Notes under the pieces: model-generated
Databases searched by the model: none
Told to the model about the DNA's origin: nothing
The model's input: only the letters and a program-made list of their open reading frames with translations
Position numbers and translations under genes: made by a program
Shown here: one piece after another, positions 33,249 through 41,464 of the stretch
Layout: each line of letters starts with the position of its first letter
How positions within the stretch are numbered: the stretch's first letter is position 1
Assembly: GCA_965215115.1 (NCBI GenBank)
Contig: OZ244050.1
Coordinates: forward strand, 2,790,001-2,854,000
DNA length: 64,000 nt
From: CALDTK01 sp965215115
Lineage (GTDB): Bacteria; Bacteroidota; Bacteroidia; Chitinophagales; Saprospiraceae
Direction of reading: 5' to 3'

Positions 33249-33376
33249 GCGGGGTGCGGGGTGCGGGGTGCGGGGTGCGGGGTGCGGGGTGCGGGGTGCG
33301 GGGTGCGGGGTGCGGGGTGCGGGGTGCGGGGGCACCCAGGCACCCAGGCACCCAGGCACCCAGGCACCCAGGCACC
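33249..33376. repeat. GGGGTGC tandem array followed by CACCCAGG array
   Basis: About 11-12 copies of a 7-nt unit (GGGGTGC) run from 33249 to about 33330. About five copies of an 8-nt unit (CACCCAGG) follow to about 33374. The two arrays are partly complementary (GGTGC/GCACC). They fill the whole gap between the exchanger and rny. Confidence 0.95.
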
Positions 33377-33377
33377 C

Positions 33378-35045
33378 TTACCGCGCGAACGTCACCGCCC
33401 GCTTCTCCCTAATCACCGTCACCTTGATCTGCCCCGGGTACTGCATCTCCTCCTGGATCTTCTGGCTGATCCGGAACGAGATGTCGTCCGCCTCCTCGTC
33501 CGACACCTTGTCGGCCTCGACCATGACGCGCAGCTCGCGCCCGGCCTGCATCGCGAAGGCCTTCTCGACGCCGTGGTGCTTGAGGGCGATCTCCTCCAAC
33601 TCCCCGATGCGCTCCAGGTAGCTCTCCAGGATCTCGCGGCGGGCCCCCGGGCGCGCGCCCGAGATGGCGTCGCAGGCCTGGATGATCGGCGAGAGGATGT
33701 TGGTCATCTCGATCTCGTCGTGGTGGGCGCCGACGGCATTACACACCGCGGCGTGCTCGCCGTGCTTCTTGCAGATCTCCATCCCGACGATCGCGTGCGT
33801 GAGCTCGGTCTCGTCTTCGACCACCTTCCCGATGTCGTGCAGGAGGCCGGCGCGCTTCGCCATTTGGATCTGCTTGCGGTTGAGGCCCACCTCGGCGGCC
33901 ATCGTGGCGCAGAGATTGGCTGTCTCCACGGAGTGCCGCAGCAGGTTCTGCCCGTAGCTCGAGCGGAAGCGCATCCGCCCCACCATCTTGACGAGGTAGG
34001 GGTCGAGCCCGTGGATGTCGAGCTTGATGACGGTCCGCTCGCCGATCTCCGCGATCTGCGCGTCCATCTCCTTACGCACCTTCGCGACCACCTCCTCGAT
34101 GCGGCTCGGCTGGATGCGCCGGTCGGCGACCAGTTGTTTTAGCGAAAGCCGGCAGATCTCTCGCCGGATCGGGTCGAAGCTCGAGATCATGATCACCTCC
34201 GGGGTATCGTCCACGACGAGCTCGGCCCCGGTGGCCGTCTCCAGCGCGCGGATGTTGCGACCCTCGCGCCCGATGATCTGGCCCTTGATCTCGTCCGAGT
34301 CGATCTTGAAGACGCTCACGGTGTTCTCGATCGTGGCCTCGGCGGCCTGGCGCTGGATGGTCTGGATGATGATCTTCTTGGCCTCCTTGCCGGCCGTGAT
34401 CTTCGCCTCCTCGAGGGTGGACTTGATGAGCGCCATCGCGTCGGTGTCGGCCTTTTCGCGCACGGCGTCCATCATGTGGTCGCGCGCCTCGGCCTGCGAG
34501 AGGTTGGCCACCTTCTCGAGGGCCCTGATGTGGTCTTCGGAGGCGCGCGCGAGCTCCTGCTCGCGCTCGACGACCACCTTGTGCTGGGCCTCCAACGAGC
34601 GGCGCTCCTCGGCGACGACGCGCTGCTCGGAGGCGAACTCCTCGCGCTCGCGCTCGATGGCGGCCTGGGCGTGCTTGATCTTGTCCTGCTGGCTCTGGAA
34701 CGTGCTCTCGAGCTTGCGGACCTCGGACTCGCGCTCGCGCATCTCGGCGTCGAACTTGCGGCGCGTCTCGTCGGCCTCCTTGCGGGCCTCGGCGACGCGC
34801 TCCTTGTTCTCCTTGATCTTGCGCTGCTTGATCTCCTCGTTGCGTTTGTCGGCGCGCTCGATGCGGCGCTCGGCCTCGGCGTCGGCTTTCGCCAAAACCT
34901 GATCCGCCTGGGCGTTGATCTCGGCGGCGCGCGTGCGGGCGGCGGCCTCGATGGCGGCGGACTGGTTATCGGCCGAGCGTTTGCCGGCGAGGAACCCGGC
35001 CACAGCCCCCACGACGAGGGCGATGACGGCGTAAATAATTTCCAT
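33378..35045 (-). CDS. rny: Ribonuclease Y
   Basis: 555 residues. An N-terminal transmembrane helix (MEIIYAVIALVVGAVAGFLA) anchors it. A coiled coil of about 200 residues follows. A KH domain contains GQIIGREGRNIRALETATG. The HD domain has LLHDIGKVVEDETELTH and AVCNAVGAHHDEIEMTN. It is the endoribonuclease that starts mRNA decay at the membrane. The end YPGQIKVTVIREKRAV is typical. It is third in an operon with zapA and a coiled-coil gene. One mini-hairpin element with a perfect stem (VLAKA in the coiled coil) and one with a wobble pair (LSLKQ) occur. Confidence 0.97.
   Translation of the reverse strand: MEIIYAVIALVVGAVAGFLAGKRSADNQSAAIEAAARTRAAEINAQADQVLAKADAEAERRIERADKRNEEIKQRKIKENKERVAEARKEADETRRKFDAEMRERESEVRKLESTFQSQQDKIKHAQAAIEREREEFASEQRVVAEERRSLEAQHKVVVEREQELARASEDHIRALEKVANLSQAEARDHMMDAVREKADTDAMALIKSTLEEAKITAGKEAKKIIIQTIQRQAAEATIENTVSVFKIDSDEIKGQIIGREGRNIRALETATGAELVVDDTPEVIMISSFDPIRREICRLSLKQLVADRRIQPSRIEEVVAKVRKEMDAQIAEIGERTVIKLDIHGLDPYLVKMVGRMRFRSSYGQNLLRHSVETANLCATMAAEVGLNRKQIQMAKRAGLLHDIGKVVEDETELTHAIVGMEICKKHGEHAAVCNAVGAHHDEIEMTNILSPIIQACDAISGARPGARREILESYLERIGELEEIALKHHGVEKAFAMQAGRELRVMVEADKVSDEEADDISFRISQKIQEEMQYPGQIKVTVIREKRAVTFAR
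34136..34150 (+). repeat. GTTTT mini-hairpin copy with one non-Watson-Crick pair (in rny)
   Basis: GTTTT-AGC-GAAA-GCC; the outer pair is A.C on this strand and G.T on the other. Encodes LSLKQ. Confidence 0.65.
34884..34898 (-). repeat. GTTTT mini-hairpin copy (in rny)
   Basis: Exact form; encodes VLAKA. Confidence 0.9.
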
Positions 35046-35162
35046 GGAGGGTAGCGTTAGGGGGGCTACGCTTTCGCTAAAACCCTCGCCGCGGGGGTAG
35101 CCGACTGATGCGCGGGGCGAACGTGGCGGCGACCCGGGGGCGGGTGCGCCGAAACCAAAAAC

Positions 35163-35606
35163 CTACAGCGGGAGGATAGCGTCGTCGCCGTCGCCGTCGT
35201 CGTCGTCGTCCCCGCCGCCGTCGTCTCCGTCGGTGTCGTCGGTACCGTCGTCGGCCCCGCCCCCGCCGTCCCCGGCGCTGGCCCACTCGGGGCCGCCATG
35301 GAGGGCCGCGGCGAGGTCGCGTTCGAGGCGTGCGAGCGTCGGGGCGAGCGCCTGGTCGGCGGCCGGCGGTTCGCTGGCCTTGGCCTTGTAGAGGTCGACG
35401 GCGTAGATGAACAGCAGCATCGCGAGGCAGTCCTGCTTGTCCTTACCGGAGTAGGCGCGCTGGTACTCGACGACCTTGTCGTTGAGCTCCTTGGCGATCC
35501 GGCGGATCGGCTCCTCGTCGGCCGGGAGTACCCGCAGGGGGTAGGGGCGGCCCGCGAGGGTCACCGTGAGGCTGAGGGACTCCGCGTCGGCGACAGGCTT
35601 AGACAT
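35163..35606 (-). CDS. zapA: Cell division protein ZapA with acidic tail
   Basis: 147 residues from the ATG at 35606. The first ~95 residues match ZapA: LSLTVTLAGRPYPLRVLPAD, EEPIRRIAKELNDKVVEYQ and CLAMLLFIYAVDLYK. ZapA binds and bundles FtsZ at the division site. About 35 residues at the C-terminus are almost only Gly and Asp, an unusual acidic extension coded by GTC/GTCGTC-like triplet runs. It overlaps the upstream coiled-coil gene by 8 nt and precedes rny, an arrangement found widely in Bacteroidota. Confidence 0.88.
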   Translation of the reverse strand: MSKPVADAESLSLTVTLAGRPYPLRVLPADEEPIRRIAKELNDKVVEYQRAYSGKDKQDCLAMLLFIYAVDLYKAKASEPPAADQALAPTLARLERDLAAALHGGPEWASAGDGGGGADDGTDDTDGDDGGGDDDDDGDGDDAILPL

Positions 35607-35919
35607 ATTGATTGCGTCCCGCCAGGCGGGCATCTATTTCGCTGAGGTAGGCATCTAGCTCGGCGCGGAGGCGCTCGAGGCGTAGTTGGTCACGTTGCGC
35701 CTCGTCGCGGAGCAGGTCTTGCTGGCTCGCGGGAGGGGCTTGTTGAGAAAGCGTATGAGAATCCGCCGCGCGGGCGGTGAGTTGGTGATTAAGTCGTTCG
35801 ATGTGGTCGTAGAGGGAGTCGCACTCGGCGGTGAGGTCACGGTTGCGCTGGATGAGCTCACCCGCGAGGGCCACTACTCGCTCCAGACTTGCGGGGATAT
35901 CGACGCTCGCTTGACTCAT
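35599..35919 (-). CDS. Small coiled-coil protein (ZapB-like position, upstream of zapA)
   Basis: 106 residues from the ATG at 35919. Helical throughout: LERVVALAGELIQRNRDLTA, then CDSLYDHIERLNHQL and an RDQLRLERLRAELDAYLSEI end. Size and coiled-coil character fit the unnamed partner that often precedes zapA in this phylum. A role in division with ZapA is inferred from position. No specific family motif can be named. Confidence 0.7.
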   Translation of the reverse strand: MSQASVDIPASLERVVALAGELIQRNRDLTAECDSLYDHIERLNHQLTARAADSHTLSQQAPPASQQDLLRDEAQRDQLRLERLRAELDAYLSEIDARLAGRNQYV

Positions 35920-36223
35920 TCTACGGGGTGAAGGTAAGTGGGGCCATCGGATATTTACGCGGCCCGCCCACCCGCCCGGCGAAGTGCCCGAACCCGAGTC
36001 ATTCGTCCGAGTACGCATAGGTCGAACGATTGTGAATAAATCGACGCCAACGCTTGTACACATACTGTTGATTTACTCGTAAGCAAACTGCGCAGGCGCC
36101 GCTACCGACGGCTGGTATACTCCTTAGGGCCAGCCAGGTATCGCCACCCCTGCCCGCCCGTCACCTCAGTCCCCGAAACCACCCAGACCGGTCCTCCCGG
36201 CCGGGGGTCAACACACCAGAATC
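35920..36223. other. Intergenic region between divergent operons
   Basis: 304 bases, AT-richer near 36020-36090. It must hold promoters for the division/RNase Y operon (minus) and the gene at 36224 (plus). No exact TAnnTTTG box, RNA gene or repeat was seen; TACCTTCA on the minus strand near 35935 is a weak candidate. Confidence 0.4.
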
Positions 36224-36892
36224 GTGAATATCCTCCTCACCGGGGCTACCGGTATGCTCGGCTCGGCCGTCCTGCTCGAGGCCCTCGACGCCGATCGCGT
36301 ATCCGCCGTGCGCGTACTTACCCGTCGCCCGCTCACCCACAGACACCCCAAGCTCACGGAGGTCATCGTGCCGGATTTTTCCGACCTGAGCGCACACAGC
36401 GCCGCCTTCTCCGGGATCGACGCCGTGTTCCACTGCATGGGGACCTCCGCGCTCGGCAAGTCCGAGGCCGACTACACCTACGTCACGCACGAACTTACGA
36501 AGGTCCTCGTCGACAAGGCCCGCCGCTACGCCCCGCGGTGCACCTTCGTGTACGTCTCCGGCACCGGGACCGACAGCACCGAGGGGGGGCGCGTCATGTG
36601 GGCGCGGGTCAAGGGCCGCACCGAGAACATAGTGCTCGGGGCCGGCCTCGGCGACGCGTACGCCTTCCGCCCGGGCGTGGTCCTCCCGGAGCGCGGCATC
36701 CGGTCGAGTACCCGGTGGTACGATGTGCTTTACAGGCTCATGCGCCCGCTGTACCCCGTGCTCAAGCGTCTCAAGAGCGTGATCCTCAGCACGGAGTTCG
36801 CCCGCGCGATGATCAACGTCGTCGAACACCCGAAGCAGAAGAAGATCCTGGAGAATCGCGACATCGCGGGCCTGGCGAAGCTGTGGCGGTAA
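36224..36892 (+). CDS. NAD(P)-binding Rossmann protein (atypical SDR, TIP30/HTATIP2-like)
   Basis: 222 residues from a GTG start. The nucleotide-binding loop GATGMLGS is at residues 7-14. FHCMGTSALGKSEADY and VYVSGTGTDSTEGGRVMWAR follow, then KGRTENIVLG, where the SDR-like lysine of the family sits, and FRPGVVLPERGIRSSTRWYD. The size and pattern match short NAD(P)H-binding epimerase-like proteins. No substrate can be assigned. It stands alone between the division operon and a secreted protein. Confidence 0.8.
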   Translation: MNILLTGATGMLGSAVLLEALDADRVSAVRVLTRRPLTHRHPKLTEVIVPDFSDLSAHSAAFSGIDAVFHCMGTSALGKSEADYTYVTHELTKVLVDKARRYAPRCTFVYVSGTGTDSTEGGRVMWARVKGRTENIVLGAGLGDAYAFRPGVVLPERGIRSSTRWYDVLYRLMRPLYPVLKRLKSVILSTEFARAMINVVEHPKQKKILENRDIAGLAKLWR

Positions 36893-36956
36893 TTCGGTAA
36901 GCAGCGGTCCGGCCGTACCTTCGCGGCCACCTGCCTCGCGGGAGGCCGTCAAGCGC

Positions 36957-36971
36957 GTTTTGGCGAAAGCC
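36957..36971 (+). repeat. GTTTT mini-hairpin copy (intergenic)
   Basis: Exact form, 64 nt after the stop of the Rossmann-protein gene. Confidence 0.9.
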
Positions 36972-37053
36972 GCCCCCAGCCCAGCCCCAGACTAGCCCCA
37001 GAGCCCTCCGGAGCGACTTGACGCCGCTGCGACGTACCGCCACCCCAACGGAT

Positions 37054-38322
37054 ATGCCGAACGACTACCCCCTCCTGCACGCGGCGCTGCGGTGGGGCCC
37101 GACGGTCGCTGCCCTCCTCCCCCTCCTCCTCCTCGGCGCGCCGTTTGTCGCCGCCCAAACTCCCGGCTGCACGGATGCGCACGCCCAGAACTTCGACCCC
37201 GGCGCGACCCGCAATGACGGTTCGTGCACCTACCGCGACACCGTGCTCGCGCCCCTGCGCCAGACGCCCCTCGACGCCAAACTCGTCGAGACCTCCGGCC
37301 TGGCCTTCGTCGGGGACGCGCTCTACTCGCACAACGACAGCGACGACGCGCGCGTCTACCGCGTCGATACCCTCGCCGGGGCCGCGCTCGACGCCGCGTC
37401 CCTCGCCCCGCCGCCGCCCTTCGACTGGGAGGCCCTCGCGATCGAGGACGGACTGGTGTACGTCGGGGACTTCGGCAACAACGCCAGCGGCAACCGGCGC
37501 GACCTCCGCATCCTTACCCTTCCCCTGGCCGACCTGCTGGCCGGGCGTACGCGCGCCGATACGATCCACTTCGCCTACGCCGACCAGGCCGACTTCGCCG
37601 CGCGTCCCGGCAACACCACCGACTTCGACTGCGAGGCCTTCTTCGTGACGCCCGACAGCATCTACCTGCTCACCAAGGAGTGGACCGGCCTCGGGACGGC
37701 GTTGTACGCGCTGCCGAACCGGCCCGGGCGCCACCTCGCGCGGTCGCGCGGCCGGCTGGCGGTCGGTGGGCTCGTCACCGACTGTAGCTACCGGCCCGCC
37801 GATCGTAGCCTCACGCTGGTCGGGTACTCCAGCAGCTTCCAGCCCTTCGCATACTTGCTCTACGGATTCTCGGACGGGGACTTCTTCGGTGGGAGCAAAC
37901 GCAAGGTGGCGCTCCAACTGCCCTTCCACCAGGTGGAGGGCGTGGCCACGCGCGACGGGCGGCGCTACTACGTGAGCAACGAGCGTTTCTCGCGGTCGAT
38001 CATCGATGTCCCGCAAGGGCTCAGCGTCTTCGACCTCGGCGGACTGATGGCGGCGGGGCCCGTGGTCGGCACCCGCGGGCTCGCCCCTCCGTCGGCCCCG
38101 CGTGGCCCGGCCTTCTTCCCGAACCCCGCGGGGGAGCGCGTCGCCTTCGACGGGGCGCTCCTGCCCGCGGTGGTGACCCTGCGCGACAGCGCCGGCCGCG
38201 TCGTGCTCGCCAGGCGTCTGGTGCCCGAGCGGCCCGTCCTCGACCTGGAGACGCTGCCGGGCGGGGCGTACAACGTGTTCGTCGGCGGGGCTCCGCACGG
38301 TACGCTGGTGAAAGTCGAGTAG
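37054..38322 (+). CDS. Secreted protein with TSP3-like segment and T9SS tail
   Basis: 422 residues from the ATG at 37054. A signal peptide ends in FVAAQ (about 35). A Bacteroidota motif of the form GCTDxxAxNFDPxATxxDGSC follows, here GCTDAHAQNFDPGATR. The main domain (about 60-340) looks like a beta-propeller: LVETSGLAFVGDALYSHNDS, DWEALAIEDGLVYVGDFGNN and VGGLVTDCSYRPADRSLTLV. The C-terminus (FFPNPAGERVAFDG, GGAYNVFVGG) fits a T9SS sorting domain. No enzyme residues were recognised; it is probably a surface protein of unknown role. Confidence 0.7.
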   Translation: MPNDYPLLHAALRWGPTVAALLPLLLLGAPFVAAQTPGCTDAHAQNFDPGATRNDGSCTYRDTVLAPLRQTPLDAKLVETSGLAFVGDALYSHNDSDDARVYRVDTLAGAALDAASLAPPPPFDWEALAIEDGLVYVGDFGNNASGNRRDLRILTLPLADLLAGRTRADTIHFAYADQADFAARPGNTTDFDCEAFFVTPDSIYLLTKEWTGLGTALYALPNRPGRHLARSRGRLAVGGLVTDCSYRPADRSLTLVGYSSSFQPFAYLLYGFSDGDFFGGSKRKVALQLPFHQVEGVATRDGRRYYVSNERFSRSIIDVPQGLSVFDLGGLMAAGPVVGTRGLAPPSAPRGPAFFPNPAGERVAFDGALLPAVVTLRDSAGRVVLARRLVPERPVLDLETLPGGAYNVFVGGAPHGTLVKVE

Positions 38323-38330
38323 GCAAAACG

Positions 38331-38338
38331 TAAATTTG
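38331..38338 (+). promoter_or_regulatory. -7 box TAAATTTG
   Basis: TAAATTTG fits TAnnTTTG, 9 nt after the stop of the previous gene and before the histidine kinase. No -33 element was recognised. Confidence 0.4.
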
Positions 38339-38380
38339 CGCTCCGCACGTGAACCTTTGGCCCGGCTCAAGCGCCTTAAC

Positions 38381-40318
38381 TTGCACGTCGGTCATTCCGC
38401 TTCCGCAAAACCTCCCGCCACGACTTACGACACCAGACCCCTTTCGACCGCCGACGACGCGGGCCTGCGGCGCGAGCAGACCCGGCGCAACCTCCGGGAA
38501 GTCCTGGAGGTCGGCGGGGTGGTGCTGTGGCAGTGGCCGCAGATCGGCACGACGACCGTCGGTTTCGGCGAGGAGCACCCCGGGGAGCACTTCATGGACA
38601 TCGGCGACCGCTTCGGGGCCTGGCGCCAGCACATCCACGGCGACGACTTCGGGCGTTTTGCGGAAGCGCTCTCGGCCTCGACGCAGCAGCCGGACAGCTT
38701 CGAGGTCGAGGTCCGCTTCCGGGAGACCCCCGGGGCGCCCTTCCGGTGGCACAGCTGCAAAGGCGTCTCGGCACTGCGGGACAACGGCGAGCTCGGCGCC
38801 TCGGGTACCTTCGTCGACACCCACGAGACGGTCATGGTCAAAGAGCGCGCGGCGGCGACGCTGGACCGTCTCTCGCGCGTGATCGAGGGCGTCAACCTCG
38901 GCGTGTTCGAGTGGGAGCTCGGCACGGGGACGGCGCCCTTCGTGTCCGACATGTGTTACGACATGCTCGGGTACCGCCGCGAGGACGTAGGGCTCACGGC
39001 CGCGTTCGTGCGTACGATCCTCCACCCCGACGACGCCTCGCACGTCGAGGCGGAAATGCGGCGCTTCGTCCGCGACCGCGCCCCGCACGCCATCGACATC
39101 CGCCTGCGCCGCGGCGACGGCGCCTACCACTGGTACGAGTTCCACGCCATCGCGAGCGAGGCGCGCGACGAGCCCCTGCGGCTCACGGGTAGCCTGCGCG
39201 ACATCGACGGGCGCAAGGCCGAGGCGGTGGCGTCCGCGACGATCTCGGAGCGGCTGGCCCTGGTGGTGGCCGGGATGGGCGGCGGCGTGTGGGACTGGCC
39301 CGACGTGACGCAGGACTTCATCCGCCTCCACGACGACTACGCGCGCTTGCTCGGGTACGGGCACGCCGAGATGCGCAACTCGGTCGCATTCATGGTCTCG
39401 CTCATCCACGCCGAAGACGTGCCGGCCGTCTGGGCCGCGCTCGACCGCTCCTGCCGCACGGGGGAGAGCTTCAGCTGCAAGTTCCGCATCCTGTTCCGGG
39501 AGCGCGGCTACCGCTGGGTCAACTCCGTGGCCGCCGTGACGCTCGACCACGGCGGCCCGGGCAAACACCGCCTCACGGGGTTCATCGTCGACATCCACGA
39601 ACAACTCCAGGCCGAGCGCCGCCTCGAGGAGAGCAACCAGCACCTCGGGGAGTTCGGCTACCTCGTCGCCCACGACCTTTCGGCACCCCTGCGCCACATC
39701 CAGGCCTTCGCCGAGGTGCTGCTCGAGGACCACGGCGCCTCCCTCCACCCCGAGGCCCGGGGCTACGTCCGGACCATCGGGACGTCGAGCCGGCAGGCCT
39801 CGGAGATCATCCTGGCCCTCCTGGAGTACGCCCGCACCGGGACCAACGAGCTCCACCTCACGACGGTCGACCTCGCGGCCGTGGTCGCGACCGTGCGCGA
39901 GATCCTCACCGTCGGCGGGGCGCACGCGGGCGTCCGGTGGGAGGTCGGCGACCTGCCGACGGTCCAGGCGGACGCGACGCTGATGCGGATGCTGTTCCAG
40001 AACCTCCTCTCGAACGCGGTCAAGTTCACGAGCCAGGAGGCCTCGCCGCTGATCCGGATCACCTCCGAGCCGGAGGCCGGCGTCAACCGCTGCGCCATCG
40101 TGGTGTCGGACAACGGCGTGGGCTTCGAGCCGAACTACGCCGAGCGCATCTTCCGCGCCTTCGAGCGCGCGCACTCCGACGAGGTGTACGAGGGGATGGG
40201 CATCGGGCTGGCCAACGCGGCGCGGGCCGTCGCGCGGCACGACGGTAAGCTCACGGCCACGGGGGAGGCCGGCGTCGGGGCGAGCTTCCGGGTGGTGTTG
40301 CCGCTGGTGCAGAAGTGA
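38381..40318 (+). CDS. PAS-domain sensor histidine kinase
   Basis: About 645 residues; the start is uncertain because there is no in-frame ATG, and TTG at 38381 is used here (TTG at 38357 is possible). Three PAS-like domains lie in tandem: FRETPGAPFRWHSCKGVSA, DMLGYRREDVGLTAAFVRTI and RLHDDYARLLGYGHAEMRN. The kinase core follows: His431 in the H box VAHDLSAPLRHIQ, N box LLSNAVKF, G1 DNGVGFE, F box IFRAFERAHS and G2 GMGIGLANA. There is no transmembrane segment, so it is probably cytoplasmic. No response regulator is adjacent. Confidence 0.88.
   Translation: MHVGHSASAKPPATTYDTRPLSTADDAGLRREQTRRNLREVLEVGGVVLWQWPQIGTTTVGFGEEHPGEHFMDIGDRFGAWRQHIHGDDFGRFAEALSASTQQPDSFEVEVRFRETPGAPFRWHSCKGVSALRDNGELGASGTFVDTHETVMVKERAAATLDRLSRVIEGVNLGVFEWELGTGTAPFVSDMCYDMLGYRREDVGLTAAFVRTILHPDDASHVEAEMRRFVRDRAPHAIDIRLRRGDGAYHWYEFHAIASEARDEPLRLTGSLRDIDGRKAEAVASATISERLALVVAGMGGGVWDWPDVTQDFIRLHDDYARLLGYGHAEMRNSVAFMVSLIHAEDVPAVWAALDRSCRTGESFSCKFRILFRERGYRWVNSVAAVTLDHGGPGKHRLTGFIVDIHEQLQAERRLEESNQHLGEFGYLVAHDLSAPLRHIQAFAEVLLEDHGASLHPEARGYVRTIGTSSRQASEIILALLEYARTGTNELHLTTVDLAAVVATVREILTVGGAHAGVRWEVGDLPTVQADATLMRMLFQNLLSNAVKFTSQEASPLIRITSEPEAGVNRCAIVVSDNGVGFEPNYAERIFRAFERAHSDEVYEGMGIGLANAARAVARHDGKLTATGEAGVGASFRVVLPLVQK
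38655..38669 (+). repeat. GTTTT mini-hairpin copy (in kinase gene), GCG/CGC stem
   Basis: GTTTT-GCG-GAAG-CGC; encodes RFAEA. Confidence 0.8.
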
Positions 40319-40396
40319 GAGCGGGGGGGCGCCCGGGTAGCGCGACGAGCGGGCGACTGCGTCTACGTGGTGGCTCGTCTCGCGGGAGGGTATCGC

Positions 40397-40411
40397 GTTT
40401 TGGCGACAGCC
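40397..40411 (+). repeat. GTTTT mini-hairpin copy (intergenic)
   Basis: GTTTT-GGC-GACA-GCC, 78 nt after the kinase stop. Confidence 0.85.
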
Positions 40412-40464
40412 GCGCCTGACTTAGTTTGCTGCCGGTGACGCCGAGACGTGCCGCCGCCCCGCCT

Positions 40465-41385
40465 ATGCTCCCGATCGACTACACCCCGCCCGCCGCCTAC
40501 GCCCGGTACTACGACGCGCGCCGTTACAAACTCCTGATCGACGAGTCGGTCCGGATGCTGCGCAAGCGTTTCGAGCTGGCCTTCGTGTCGCAGGGCGTGG
40601 TCTACATCAAGGACGCGACCAACAGTGGCTCCAGCGCCACCCTCGTGCCCCTCATCGAGGCGGCGGCGGGCACCATGGACGACGGCGCCTTGCTGGACCA
40701 GGTCCACCGGCACATGTCGACGATCCTGTACGCGGTCGAGGCGCGGGAGGGGGCTGCCGCCAAAACGTACGCGCAGGTGAAGAACAAGCTCACGGTCAGG
40801 CTCTACCCCGAGGCGCAGCGGTCGCTACTGCACGACATCGTGACGCGCGACACCCTGGCCGGTGTACTGGTCGTGCTGGTGCTCGACGACGAGGGCGCCT
40901 TCATCACCGTCGACGAGAAGACCCTGGCCGACTGGGGGGTGAGCGTCGAGGAAGCGTTTAAGCGCGCGATCGGCAACGCTGCCAAGAAACGGGTGACGAC
41001 GAAGACCCTGCACCCGAAAACCCCTTCCGGCACCTTCCCGATCCACTGGATCCAGGAGGAGAACCACGCCTCGGGGTACGGGCTGGGTCTCCTGATTCAC
41101 GGCAGTAAGTACGTCGGGCCGTACGGGGCCCTCGTGAGCATCCCGAGCCGCGCCCTCGTGATCGCGACGCCGCTCGGGCCGAGGAGCCCGCCGGATATCT
41201 GCAACGCCTTCGTGGCGACGACAGGGGGACTGGCGCGGGCCGAGTACCGGCGCCACGACCGACCGGTGTCGACGGCGGCGTACTGGCTCAGTCCCCTGGG
41301 CCAGTTTACGGAGCTGGCGGTGACGCGCGAGGGCGGACGCGTGTGGACCGAGGAGCCGGCGGGGTTGAGTGCGATGCGCGAGTAG
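40465..41385 (+). CDS. DUF1444-like (YtpQ-type) protein
   Basis: 306 residues from the ATG at 40465. LTVRLYPEAQRSLLHDIVTR, then LVVLVLDDEGAFITVDEKTL and ADWGVSVEEAFKRAIGNAAK resemble the core of the DUF1444/YtpQ family, whose function is not known. No signal peptide or membrane helix was seen. A TTAGTTTG sequence (about 40424) may be a weak -7 box. The family match is from memory of its pattern and is moderate. Confidence 0.5.
   Translation: MLPIDYTPPAAYARYYDARRYKLLIDESVRMLRKRFELAFVSQGVVYIKDATNSGSSATLVPLIEAAAGTMDDGALLDQVHRHMSTILYAVEAREGAAAKTYAQVKNKLTVRLYPEAQRSLLHDIVTRDTLAGVLVVLVLDDEGAFITVDEKTLADWGVSVEEAFKRAIGNAAKKRVTTKTLHPKTPSGTFPIHWIQEENHASGYGLGLLIHGSKYVGPYGALVSIPSRALVIATPLGPRSPPDICNAFVATTGGLARAEYRRHDRPVSTAAYWLSPLGQFTELAVTREGGRVWTEEPAGLSAMRE
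40752..40766 (-). repeat. GTTTT mini-hairpin copy (in DUF1444-like gene)
   Basis: Plus strand GGC-TGCC-GCC-AAAAC; encodes AAAKT. Confidence 0.85.
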
Positions 41386-41464
41386 GGGGGAGAACGCCAC
41401 TCCGCAACAGAACCCCGCCTGGCTTCGTACGTTGCGCCACGTTCAGACACCTCGTACGTAACCT

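Noticed and set aside
33249..33359. N-terminal extension of the exchanger made of PAPRTPH repeats
   Set aside because: It is only a translation of the GGGGTGC array; the ATG at 33248 starts directly at the first transmembrane helix.
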